Position numbers and translations under genes: made by a program
Source of the DNA: Bacillota bacterium
Lineage (GTDB): Bacteria > Bacillota > DTU030 > DUMP01
Length of the DNA stretch: 64,000 nt
NCBI GenBank assembly: GCA_030154105.1
Contig: JASKKP010000001.1
Span: 1-64,000 of the forward strand
Direction: 5' to 3'
Notes under the pieces: model-generated
Database searches by the model: none
Told to the model about the DNA's origin: nothing
Seen by the model: only the letters and a program-made list of their open reading frames with translations
In this document: one piece after another, positions 55,523 through 64,000 of the stretch
Position numbering within the stretch: position 1 is the first letter of the stretch
How the letters are laid out: the number at the start of each line of letters is the position of its first letter

Positions 55523-58500
55523 GTGGCTTCAACCGATGTCTCTTCTGACCAGGGACTGCGCTCCAGGAACTGGCTTCTCTCTTACCGTACTTCTTCAACC
55601 ATCATCGATGGGCGTCCGGTGGACATCCTGCACGATTTCTACGTGCCCGCCCTGAGCCTCGCAGTACAGTACGATCGCGTTGCCGGTTACTTTCGTTCCT
55701 CTTCCCTGGCAGCGGCTTCACAGGGCTACTCGGCCTTTGTTGGCAGGAAAGGGAAGATGCGCCTTATCGTTGGCACCGACCTGGACCCAGAAGACGTGCG
55801 CGCCATCCTTGCCGGCGATGCTGAACGGCTGGCGGCCAGGCTGCGCGGCGAGCTGGAAAGCCCTGAAGCTTGGCCGAAAAACGTTAAGAATGGGGTTACG
55901 TTACTCGCCTGGATGGTGGCGCACGGATATCTAGAGGTGCGTGTGGCCTTTCGACTTCACCGCATAACTGGCGAGCCGCTCCCATTTGATGCGGTTGATG
56001 ACGGCTATGTTCATGAGAAGTGGTTTATACTTCGCGACGAGTTTGGCAATCGGCTTTATGGCACGGGAACGCTCAATGAGTCGAAGACGGCGCTCGTCCT
56101 CAATGCGGAAAACATCGACGTTCATTGCGACTGGTGGGGGGAGATGGAGTGCCGGAGAATCGATGAAGCCGAGCAGGCTTTCGAGAAGTTGTGGGAAGGA
56201 CGTGTTCCCCACCTGCCGGTTTTGACCCTTCCAGAAGCGGTTAAGCGGCACCTGGTAAGTTTGGCTGACGGCATCGACTACCCATTAGAGGTAGACGGTA
56301 CTAGTACCGTGCCGAGAAAGATGAGACCACCCGGGGCATTAGAACGTCTGCGTTTTGCCGTCCTGCGCGATGCCCCACGCATGCCGGGCGGCCGTTTCGT
56401 GGGCCTCGAGACAGCTCCCGTGGCGCCCTGGCCCCATCAGGCGATGGTGGCGCGCAGGCTGGTACGGACCTGGCCTTATTCGTACCTGCTTTGCGATGAA
56501 GTCGGCCTGGGAAAAACCATTGAAGCTGGCTTAGCCTTTCGCTCCTTGTATCTGTCAGGGCTGGCGAAACGTATTTTAATTGCGGCGCCGGCGTCCCTTA
56601 CAAACCAGTGGCAACGCGAGATGGCTTCCAAGATGTTGCTCTCCTTCGGTTTGGCGCGCGCTACGCCGGAAACCGTACATGAATATATTTTCCCCGTGAA
56701 GGCCAACCGGAAAGCACAGTCACTCTACGAGCCGGACCTGGTCATTATCTCCACAGGGCTTCTGGCCAGGCGCGAGCGGGCCATAGGGCTTCTGGCTTCG
56801 CCGCCGTTTGACATCGCACTGGTAGATGAGGCCCATGCCTTAAGGCGGAACAACCCAACGGCCGGCTGCAAGGCCAGCCCGCGCTACGGTGAGCTGTACA
56901 CCTCTGTCCGTGACTGCCTCCGCCCCAGAACGCGGGCCCTGTGGCTCGCGACGGCTACCCCCTTGCAACTTCATCCCGTGGAGGTATGCGACCTCCTGGC
57001 CCTAACCGACCGCGTTGGGCCGTTCCAGTTTGACCCGACACTGATGCTAGAGTACTATGAGATCCTCGGGAAACTTGTTCGGGGGGAGGAGCCGGAGAAA
57101 GAAGAATGGGAATTTCTTCGGCAAAGTATCCGCGCCCTCGAGGTTCAGGATAATGTGCAGTACAGGTTTATTCAGGAAAAGGTCGCGGAAAAGCGCATAG
57201 CCATTACGCTCCGCCAATGGCTAGAATACGGAATCATCCCTAGAGGCAAAGACCGCGAGCTTATTTACCGCGTGATCTTTAGCGCTTCGCCCTTAGGGCG
57301 GGTAAGGCTGCGCAACACCCGGGGCCTCTTGGAAATTTACCGTGAGGAGGGACAGTTAAAGGAGAATCTGCCGCGCCGCCATATTATGCCGCTGCGCCCC
57401 ATAGAATTTAGTCCCTTGGAGAGAGATATATATGAAAGCCTAGAGGAGTACTGCCGTGGCCTGGCGCGCCAGATCCGGCACCACGGGGACCGGCGGGCGC
57501 AGCAAATGGTAAGTTACCTGCTCAGCTTTTTGCGCTTACGCTTCGCTTCGAGCCTTTATGCCTTTCACGAAACCTTGCGACGCCGCCTGGAAAAGGTGGA
57601 AGCTACGCTTAGGTACGGGCTGCAAGAGGAGGTTGAAGAAGAAGCTGAGACAGCGGCAGATCTCCAAGATAAGGTTTTTGGCGGCGAGAGCGAAGGAGAT
57701 CAGGAAGTTTTCGGGTTGCTACTACGGAACCGAACCCCGGCCGATCTTGAATGGGAGCGAGCAGCGCTTCAGGGTATGCTAGAGAGAATGAAAGACCTTA
57801 CTGGGCCTTCATCTAAGATGACGGCACTTCTGGAGCTTCTCGAGAAGCGGCGGGATCGGAAGACGCGGCGCATTCGGCAAACGGTGATCTTTACTCGATT
57901 TTACGACACGCTGCAAGATATTGTTAGGCGGTTACGTCACGTTGATCAGGAAATGTTAATAGGTACCTACTCAGGGCAGGGAGCCGAGTATTACGATCCT
58001 CAGACTGGCTCCATGGTAAAAACGGAGCGCGAGAGGGTTAAGGAACGCTTTTTACGTGGGGAGATAGACGTACTCGTTTGTACAGATGCTGCGGCAGAAG
58101 GCTTAAACTTACAGACGGCCGACGTTCTTATCAACTTTGATCTGCCCTGGAACCCCATGAAAGTAGAGCAGCGAATTGGCCGTATTGACCGCATCGGGCA
58201 GAAACATGAGGAAGTCTACGTGTGTAATCTCTTTTATGCTAATAGCGCTGAAGAAGCGGTATACAGCACTCTGCTGCACCGTTTGAGCCAAGCTAATCTT
58301 GTGGTCGGTCCACAGCAGTTTTCGCTTCTCCCTGTTCTCCCGAATGAGTTTAGAGAATTGGCGGAGGGGTCCCTTAATCCGGAAGAACTATACCAACGAG
58401 CGCTGAAACGCATGGAGGAGCAGCGCCGCAATAACGAAAAAATGGAGATACCTCCCAGAGAGCTCTACCAGATTTACCTACGCGAGGCTCAAAAGGGCGA

Positions 58501-59431
58501 GCGGTGGCCGGCTCCGGTGAAGCTCGCAGACATCTGGGAGGCGCTTAGTAGTTCCCAATACTTAAGCCAGTTGGGATGTGAAGTAAAGGGCGGACCGGAA
58601 AGACCGATGCTGATCTTAAGAGGTGTTTCCGGCGTCCCGGATGGGGCGATTCTGACTACGTGTCGAAAGCTTTATGAAGAGGGCTTAGGCGAGGACGAGA
58701 GGCGAGTCCATTTTGCCTCGTATGGTGAACCATTTTTCGAGGCCGTGCTGGAAGAAATCGTGCAATTTGAGCTTCCGGCCTGCGTGCGGCGGGTGGCCGT
58801 ACCCGTTCCCGGGATCGAAAACTGTGAGCTGGTGGGCTATGCAGTAGCTTGCCGCGGAACCGGCGGCCTTCGGGAGATACGTTTTGTTCTTAAATGGAGC
58901 GATCTGAAAGGGTTGGAACTGGCCGAAGAGGAAGCATTGACGGAAGGGGAACTTGAGCCGCTGCGGGAAGAGCTTAAACGTGTGGCGCAGGAAGAATTTG
59001 AGCTCTGCAACGCGGCCGGCCGAATTGAACGCTTTAATGTCCGGGCGGCACGGGCCCAGGAGTTGCTTAACCTGCTGACGATAGAGAGCCTGTTAAAAGC
59101 ACGTGCTCCTTCCTTTGGTCAAGGGGCTCTCTTTTACCCGGTGCTGCGGGATGTTGAGTCGCTGCTTAATGATCGAAGCAAAATAATAGTAAGCGACGTT
59201 CCTGCCGATGAACTTAGGGCGATTGCTGAAGATGTATTGTTTGACTGCGAGGTGCCGGCAGTAGGGAGTAGGGCTTCCATAACTATAAATCGCATTTTGT
59301 TACACACATCCATGGACGCTGCCGAGCGAGTGGTGGACGGCATGAAGGAGCGCAGGAGTAAACTTCGTGTGGATAGGGTAATAAGCCGCCTGCGGCGGGA
59401 GATGCGCGCCAGGCTGCAACAACTTAGTTAG
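55523..59431 (+). CDS. SNF2-family helicase with N-terminal PLD-like (HKD) domain
   Basis: HEKWFILRDEFGNRLYGTGTLNES; CDEVGLGKTIEAGLAFR, VDEAHALRR, EQRIGRIDRIGQKHE. Confidence 0.92.
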   Translation: MASTDVSSDQGLRSRNWLLSYRTSSTIIDGRPVDILHDFYVPALSLAVQYDRVAGYFRSSSLAAASQGYSAFVGRKGKMRLIVGTDLDPEDVRAILAGDAERLAARLRGELESPEAWPKNVKNGVTLLAWMVAHGYLEVRVAFRLHRITGEPLPFDAVDDGYVHEKWFILRDEFGNRLYGTGTLNESKTALVLNAENIDVHCDWWGEMECRRIDEAEQAFEKLWEGRVPHLPVLTLPEAVKRHLVSLADGIDYPLEVDGTSTVPRKMRPPGALERLRFAVLRDAPRMPGGRFVGLETAPVAPWPHQAMVARRLVRTWPYSYLLCDEVGLGKTIEAGLAFRSLYLSGLAKRILIAAPASLTNQWQREMASKMLLSFGLARATPETVHEYIFPVKANRKAQSLYEPDLVIISTGLLARRERAIGLLASPPFDIALVDEAHALRRNNPTAGCKASPRYGELYTSVRDCLRPRTRALWLATATPLQLHPVEVCDLLALTDRVGPFQFDPTLMLEYYEILGKLVRGEEPEKEEWEFLRQSIRALEVQDNVQYRFIQEKVAEKRIAITLRQWLEYGIIPRGKDRELIYRVIFSASPLGRVRLRNTRGLLEIYREEGQLKENLPRRHIMPLRPIEFSPLERDIYESLEEYCRGLARQIRHHGDRRAQQMVSYLLSFLRLRFASSLYAFHETLRRRLEKVEATLRYGLQEEVEEEAETAADLQDKVFGGESEGDQEVFGLLLRNRTPADLEWERAALQGMLERMKDLTGPSSKMTALLELLEKRRDRKTRRIRQTVIFTRFYDTLQDIVRRLRHVDQEMLIGTYSGQGAEYYDPQTGSMVKTERERVKERFLRGEIDVLVCTDAAAEGLNLQTADVLINFDLPWNPMKVEQRIGRIDRIGQKHEEVYVCNLFYANSAEEAVYSTLLHRLSQANLVVGPQQFSLLPVLPNEFRELAEGSLNPEELYQRALKRMEEQRRNNEKMEIPPRELYQIYLREAQKGERWPAPVKLADIWEALSSSQYLSQLGCEVKGGPERPMLILRGVSGVPDGAILTTCRKLYEEGLGEDERRVHFASYGEPFFEAVLEEIVQFELPACVRRVAVPVPGIENCELVGYAVACRGTGGLREIRFVLKWSDLKGLELAEEEALTEGELEPLREELKRVAQEEFELCNAAGRIERFNVRAARAQELLNLLTIESLLKARAPSFGQGALFYPVLRDVESLLNDRSKIIVSDVPADELRAIAEDVLFDCEVPAVGSRASITINRILLHTSMDAAERVVDGMKERRSKLRVDRVISRLRREMRARLQQLS

Positions 59432-59496
59432 AGGAAGCCGAAGAGGCCAAGCACAGGAAGATCGAAAATGCCTCGCGAAGTGCCAGGATTCTCCAC

Positions 59497-59525
59497 TTGT
59501 TATACCCCCCGTTCGGGGGTATAAT
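59497..59525 (+). promoter_or_regulatory. sigmaA promoter of ImuB-like/dnaE2 operon
   Basis: TTGTTA-N17-TATAAT. Confidence 0.75.
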
Positions 59526-59533
59526 ATTATTAC

Positions 59534-59547
59534 CGAACATACGTTTT
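59534..59547 (+). promoter_or_regulatory. LexA (SOS) box
   Basis: CGAACATACGTTTT fits B. subtilis-type consensus CGAACRNRYGTTYC except final base; located just after the -10 and before the start codon. Confidence 0.82.
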
Positions 59548-59558
59548 GGGTGATGGTA

Positions 59559-60593
59559 ATGTGGGTGGTCCATGGGCACCTGGCCGGATTAGACCCAGGT
59601 AAATGGGAGGAACTCCTGGCTGACTGCAGCTTGTTTACGGAAAGGGTGGAGTATGGGGAGGGGCCAGAGTTTTTCCTCGACCTTACCCGCCTTCCGGAGC
59701 CGGAGGCGGCCGTAGGAGAGCTGAGGAAGCTTTTAGTGCCCCGTTTGGGCGAGCGCTTCTTAGCATCTCTGGCGGGAAACAAGCTGGTGGCGCGGGCGGC
59801 CACCTTAGCGCAAAGGGCCGGGCTGCTGCGCGGGGAAGACGGGGTGGTGGTCGTCCCGCCGGGGAAGGAGGCGGATTTCCTGGCTCCACTTCCCCTCGCT
59901 TATCTCTGGCCGGTGGAGCCGCGCCTGCGCGAGCGCTTGAGGCTTTTAGGGCTGAAAACCATCGGGCAGGTGGCGGAGCTTGCGGCGGAAGAACTTTACC
60001 GCTTTTTCGGGCCGGAAGGGTACCGGGTGGCGCAGCTCAGCCGCGGCCGCGACGGCAGCCGGGTGGAGGGCACGCGGCTTGCCTATCTAAAGTATCGCTC
60101 TCCCTGGGAAGGAGAGGCCGACCGGGAGCGCCTTATGGCCTGGTGCGCCGCCGCGGCCGTTTACCTGGCCCGGGAAGAGGAACGCTGCAGGTCTTGGGGG
60201 CGGCGCCTGGAACTCATCTTCTTTCCTGAGGACGGCCTGCCCCTTATCCGAAAGCGAGAATTCAACCGCCCGCTCCTTACGGCCGGTGACCTGCGCGCGG
60301 CCCTTGAGCGCCTGCTGCCGACGGCTCTTTCCGGGCGCCTGAACGCTGTAGCCGCCCGGCTCGGCCCGCTGGTGCCGCTCCTTCTCGGCCAGCTGAGCCT
60401 TACCTTCGTCGGCCTGCCGCGGGAGCGGGAAAGGCTGGAGAAGGTGCTGGCGCGCCTGGAGGAGCGCTATCCCGGCCGCATAAACTGGGGCGGCCGGTGG
60501 CCGGCCAGCCGCCGCGAGCGGATGTTGGCCTTTTTTGATCCTTTGCGTCGGTGGGAAAAGAGTGAAGGGGAGGAAAACCATGCGGCTGGTTGA
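59559..60593 (+). CDS. truncated Y-family polymerase-like (ImuB-like) protein, probably non-catalytic
   Basis: LSDLTRLP..LDLT palm remnant, ...GNKLVARAATLAQRAGLL, LLGLKTIGQVAELAAEELYRFFGPEG (HhH), followed by DUF6504 and dnaE2; start may be 59550 or 59553. Confidence 0.75.
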   Translation: MWVVHGHLAGLDPGKWEELLADCSLFTERVEYGEGPEFFLDLTRLPEPEAAVGELRKLLVPRLGERFLASLAGNKLVARAATLAQRAGLLRGEDGVVVVPPGKEADFLAPLPLAYLWPVEPRLRERLRLLGLKTIGQVAELAAEELYRFFGPEGYRVAQLSRGRDGSRVEGTRLAYLKYRSPWEGEADRERLMAWCAAAAVYLAREEERCRSWGRRLELIFFPEDGLPLIRKREFNRPLLTAGDLRAALERLLPTALSGRLNAVAARLGPLVPLLLGQLSLTFVGLPRERERLEKVLARLEERYPGRINWGGRWPASRRERMLAFFDPLRRWEKSEGEENHAAG

Positions 60594-60819
60594 CCGGCCC
60601 ATCATGGTCAAGACTTCCGGCGGCCTTCCGGCGGCCTTTACCTGGCGGGGGAACACCCTTACCGTTGCCGCCGTTTTGGAGGTTTGGGCGGATACGGGCG
60701 AGTGGTGGCGGGGCGAGCCCGAAAAAATCTTCTACCGCCTTACCGCCGCCGGCGGCCTCTACGAGCTTTACTACGAACCTTCCTCGGGCACTTGGCACCT
60801 CTACAAGATCTATGATTGA
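60580..60819 (+). CDS. DUF6504-like small protein
   Basis: PAAFTWRGNTLTVAAVLEVWADTGEWWRGEPEKIFYRLTAAGGLYELYYEPSSGTWHLYKIYD; typical neighbour between imuB-like and dnaE2 genes. Confidence 0.72.
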   Translation: MRLVDRPIMVKTSGGLPAAFTWRGNTLTVAAVLEVWADTGEWWRGEPEKIFYRLTAAGGLYELYYEPSSGTWHLYKIYD

Positions 60820-63800
60820 TACCTCGTCGGCGCGAAAGGAGGAAACGCCGTTGGCGCCGGGTTTTGCGCACCTGCACGTGCATTCGCCGTTTTCCTTCCT
60901 GGACGGGGCCAGCCGTATTGAGGAGCTGGTGCGGCGGGCGGCGGAGTTGGGGCAGCCGGCGCTGGCTCTGACGGACCACAACAACCTTTCCGGGGCGGTG
61001 CGCTTCACCCGGGCCGCCCGGGCGGCCGGGATAAAGCCCATTCTGGGGGTAGAAATAACCATGGCCGGCGGCTACCACCTAACCCTTCTGGCCCGGAACC
61101 GGCAGGGCTACAGGAACCTCTGCCGGCTTCTCACCCGGGCCCACCTAGGCAGCCCCCGCGGCCGCCCGAGCGTAACTTGGGAGGACCTGGCCGCGCACCG
61201 GGAGGGGCTGGTGGCCCTTTCGGGCTGCCGGCGCGGGGAAGTGCCCGCCCTAATCCTTAAGGGGCGCCTGGCGGAGGCGGAGGCGGTGGCCCGGCGCCTC
61301 AGGGATGTTTTCGGGCGTGAAGGCTTCTATCTGGAAATTATCCCCAATCTTCTCCCCGGCGACCGGGCGCTGCACCGGGCTTTGGCCGACCTCGGCCGGG
61401 CCTTAAACCTAAGGCTGGTGGCCACTGCTGACGTGCATTACGCCCGGAAAGAAGAATTTCATCTTCACGACCTTCTCACCTGCATCCGCACGCAGACCAC
61501 CGTCTCGGCCGTTCACCCGGAGCGGCCGCTCAACGCCGAGAACTACTTGAAAGCGGCCGAGGAGTTGGCCGCCTTGCTGCCGGCGGAGTGCCGTGAGGCC
61601 TTGGACCAGGCCGGTACCCTGGCGGAAGCTTTAGAGCCGGCTTTGCCGGAAGACGAGCCGCTTTTTCCCCGTTTTCCCGTGCCGCCGGGGGAGTCGGCAG
61701 AGGCGATGCTCCGGCGCCTCACCTGGGAGGGGGCCCGGCGGCGCTACGGCCGCCTCAGCGCGGCCTTGAACGAACGGTTGGAAAAGGAACTCGCGGTGAT
61801 CTGCCGCCTCGGCTTTACCGACTACTTCCTCGTGCTGTGGGACGTGGTGCGCGAGGCCCGGGCCCGGGGGATCCGCTGTGCCGGACGGGGTTCGGCGGCC
61901 GACTCGGTGGTGGCCTACTGCCTGGAGATCACCGAAGTTGATGCCTTCCGGCGGGAACTCCTCTTTGAACGCTTCCTGAGCGCCGAGCGGGCGGAACGGC
62001 CGGATATCGACCTCGACATCGATGCCCGCCGTCGGGATGAACTGGCCGCCTACCTGGGCCGTCGCTACGGCGAAGATAAAGTGGCGGCCGTGGCCACCTA
62101 TCAGACTTTTCAAGCGCGTTCGGCGGTGCGCGATCTGGGGAAGGCCTTGGAGCTGCCGGCAGCGGAGCTGGACGCCCTGGCCAAGCGCCTACCTTACTTC
62201 GTCCCGGCGGACGGCATTCGCGCCGCCCGCGCGCGGGTGCCGGAACTCAAAAATACCCCCCTACCCTGGGAGCGCTACGAGCGGCTGCTCGACTTCTGCG
62301 CTGCGGCTGCCGGCCTTCCCCGCCACCTAGGGACCCACCTGGGCGGCCTGGTGGTGGCCCGCGAGCCTCTGGCCGGCCTGGTGCCGCTCCAGTGGGCGGC
62401 CAAAGGAACGGTGGTCGCCCAGTTCGATAAGGAAGACGTGGAAGATCTGGGGCTGGTTAAGCTGGACCTCCTTTCCCTGCGCGCCTTAAGTGCGGTGGAG
62501 GAAACTTTAAAGGCGCTGAAGGCGAGCGGGCGACCGGTTGATTATGACCGGCTGCCCCTTAACGATAGGGCCAACTTTCAGATGCTGCGCCGGGCCGAGA
62601 CCGTCGGCGTCTTCCAGCTGGAGAGCCCGGCCCAGCGGGCGCTACAGGGCCGCCTGGGGGCGGACGACATGGAGGACCTGGTGGCCAGCCTGGCCCTCAT
62701 TCGCCCGGGGCCGATCAAGGGGAACATGGTGGAACCGTTCATTGCCCGGCGGCGCGGGGAAGAGCCGGTTAGCTACCCCCACCCCACGCTGGAACCCATC
62801 TTAAAGAAGACCTACGGGGTGGTGCTCTTTCAGGAGCAGGTCATTGCCATCGCCACGGCCATTGCCGGCTTTAGCGCCGGCGAGGCCGACCGGCTGCGGC
62901 GCGTCATGACCCACGCCCGCTCCCAGGCGGAGATGACGGCCATCGGGGCGGAGTTTGTGGCCCGGGCGGTGGAGCGGGGCGTGCCTTTGGCCACGGCGCA
63001 GGCCATCTTCGACATGATCGCCGGGTACGCCAGCTACGGCTTCTGCGAGGCCCACGCCGCCGCTTTCGCTACTACTGCTTATAAAACGGCCTACCTTCTC
63101 CGCCATTATCCGGCCCACTACCTGGCTGCCCTCCTAACCTGTCAGCCCATGGGCTTTTACCCGCCCTGGGTACTCATCGGCGAGGCACGGCGGCGCGGCG
63201 TAAAGGTGTTGCCGCCGGACGTAAATAAAAGCGGCGCCGCCTACAGCGTGGAGGAGGGCGCCATCCGGGTCTCTCTGCGCCAGGTGAAAGGTATGGAAGA
63301 AAAAGCGCTGAAAGCGCTCCTCACCGCCCGCGCCTCAGGCCCTTTTACCTCCCTGGCCGATCTTAAGAAGCGGGTGAACCTTCCGGCCGACGTGCGGGAG
63401 AACCTTATTCTGGCCGGCGCCTGCGCTTCCCTGGATCCAAACCGGCGCGCCCTTCTCTGGGAGGATAAGCTGGGGCGGGCGGCGCCGGGGGTACCCGATT
63501 TCTCGCCTGCAGAGAAGATTCTCTTCGAGTGGGACCTGCTCGGCTTTTCCCTGAGCGGGCATCCCCTAAGCTGCCTGCGGCCGACCCTTGAAAGGCAGGG
63601 AGTGCTGACCATCCGGGCGGCCAAGGGGCTTTTACCGGGGCGGGAGGTAAAGGTGGCGGGTCTTCCCATCCGTCCGCACCGCCCGCCCACCAGGAGTGGG
63701 CGTACGGTGGCCTTCTTCACTATGGAAGACGAAACCGGCCTTATCGATGTAACCGTGTTCGAAGACGTCTACCAACGCTACGGCCATCTGCTCTTCGGCG

Positions 63801-63922
63801 ATGCGGTGGGTGCCCTTCTGGTTTGCGGCCGCTTAGAGAAACGAGGTAATCTAGCGAGCATTACGGCGCTGGCCATTGAAGAGCTGGGCGGCAGGCCGGC
63901 GCGGATACCTGTTCCTTCTTAG
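60812..63922 (+). CDS. dnaE2: error-prone DNA polymerase III alpha subunit DnaE2 (ImuC)
   Basis: PHP HLHVHSPFSFLDGASRIEEL, GRGSAADSVVAYCL, RPDIDLDID, IRPGPIKGNMVEPFIARRRG (DnaE2-type); 8-nt overlap with DUF6504 gene. Confidence 0.92.
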   Translation: MIDTSSARKEETPLAPGFAHLHVHSPFSFLDGASRIEELVRRAAELGQPALALTDHNNLSGAVRFTRAARAAGIKPILGVEITMAGGYHLTLLARNRQGYRNLCRLLTRAHLGSPRGRPSVTWEDLAAHREGLVALSGCRRGEVPALILKGRLAEAEAVARRLRDVFGREGFYLEIIPNLLPGDRALHRALADLGRALNLRLVATADVHYARKEEFHLHDLLTCIRTQTTVSAVHPERPLNAENYLKAAEELAALLPAECREALDQAGTLAEALEPALPEDEPLFPRFPVPPGESAEAMLRRLTWEGARRRYGRLSAALNERLEKELAVICRLGFTDYFLVLWDVVREARARGIRCAGRGSAADSVVAYCLEITEVDAFRRELLFERFLSAERAERPDIDLDIDARRRDELAAYLGRRYGEDKVAAVATYQTFQARSAVRDLGKALELPAAELDALAKRLPYFVPADGIRAARARVPELKNTPLPWERYERLLDFCAAAAGLPRHLGTHLGGLVVAREPLAGLVPLQWAAKGTVVAQFDKEDVEDLGLVKLDLLSLRALSAVEETLKALKASGRPVDYDRLPLNDRANFQMLRRAETVGVFQLESPAQRALQGRLGADDMEDLVASLALIRPGPIKGNMVEPFIARRRGEEPVSYPHPTLEPILKKTYGVVLFQEQVIAIATAIAGFSAGEADRLRRVMTHARSQAEMTAIGAEFVARAVERGVPLATAQAIFDMIAGYASYGFCEAHAAAFATTAYKTAYLLRHYPAHYLAALLTCQPMGFYPPWVLIGEARRRGVKVLPPDVNKSGAAYSVEEGAIRVSLRQVKGMEEKALKALLTARASGPFTSLADLKKRVNLPADVRENLILAGACASLDPNRRALLWEDKLGRAAPGVPDFSPAEKILFEWDLLGFSLSGHPLSCLRPTLERQGVLTIRAAKGLLPGREVKVAGLPIRPHRPPTRSGRTVAFFTMEDETGLIDVTVFEDVYQRYGHLLFGDAVGALLVCGRLEKRGNLASITALAIEELGGRPARIPVPS

Positions 63923-63950
63923 GCAGCTACCGGAAAATGCAGACACTCAT

Positions 63951-64000
63951 GCCGAGTTCGTTCGTCCTCAGGTCGTTCGTGCCGAAGGGGGATGCCCGAG
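63951..64000 (-). repeat. dispersed repeat, copy 2 (truncated by window edge)
   Basis: Reverse complement of 32496-32543 region, 29 nt exact (63951-63979). Confidence 0.8.

Noticed and set aside
42736-59431. Calling the region a canonical DISARM or BREX system
   Set aside because: The DUF1998-type helicase is followed by its MrfB exonuclease partner, as in mrfAB, and no DrmB, DrmC, PglZ or BrxL-like gene is present
1-64000. CRISPR array, tRNA, rRNA or prophage
   Set aside because: No regularly spaced short repeats, no tRNA-like cloverleaf with TTCGA arm between genes, and no phage structural or integrase genes noticed; a tRNAscan/CRISPR search was not possible

Overview
This 64 kb, GC-rich, gene-dense window looks like the chromosome of a (probably thermophilic, Moorella-like) Clostridia/Firmicutes. 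The host is inferred from gene content (CwlD, AddAB, MrfAB, T-box, M-box, B. subtilis-type LexA box) and was not tested. Left third (0.1-25 kb): a sigma54 activator with NhaC and isoaspartyl dipeptidase, cwlD, birA, a DctPQM TRAP transporter, T-box-controlled ilvD, arginase, AmmeMemoRadiSam genes split by a HicBA pair, a second HicAB pair, a long FtsA-like protein with repeated C-terminal modules, and a DUF2284 / CC-terminal small protein / ArsA-like ATPase cluster. Middle: addBA, sbcDC with dispersed repeats around sbcD, and an ABC transporter preceded by a convincing M-box (Mg2+) riboswitch. Right third: mrfAB, an Eco57I-like methyltransferase, then a five-gene block (48.4-59.4 kb) of DUF499 ATPase, small DUF protein, DUF1156 methyltransferase and PLD-SNF2 helicase that looks like a poorly characterised methylation-linked phage-defence system. 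After it comes an SOS-type cassette (promoter + LexA box + truncated, apparently non-catalytic ImuB-like protein + DUF6504 + DnaE2). The best candidates for new biology are the DUF499/DUF1156 locus, the M-box-controlled ABC transporter and the mini-ImuB mutasome. No rRNA, tRNA, CRISPR array or intact transposon was seen by eye. All family calls are from motif recognition without database searches.
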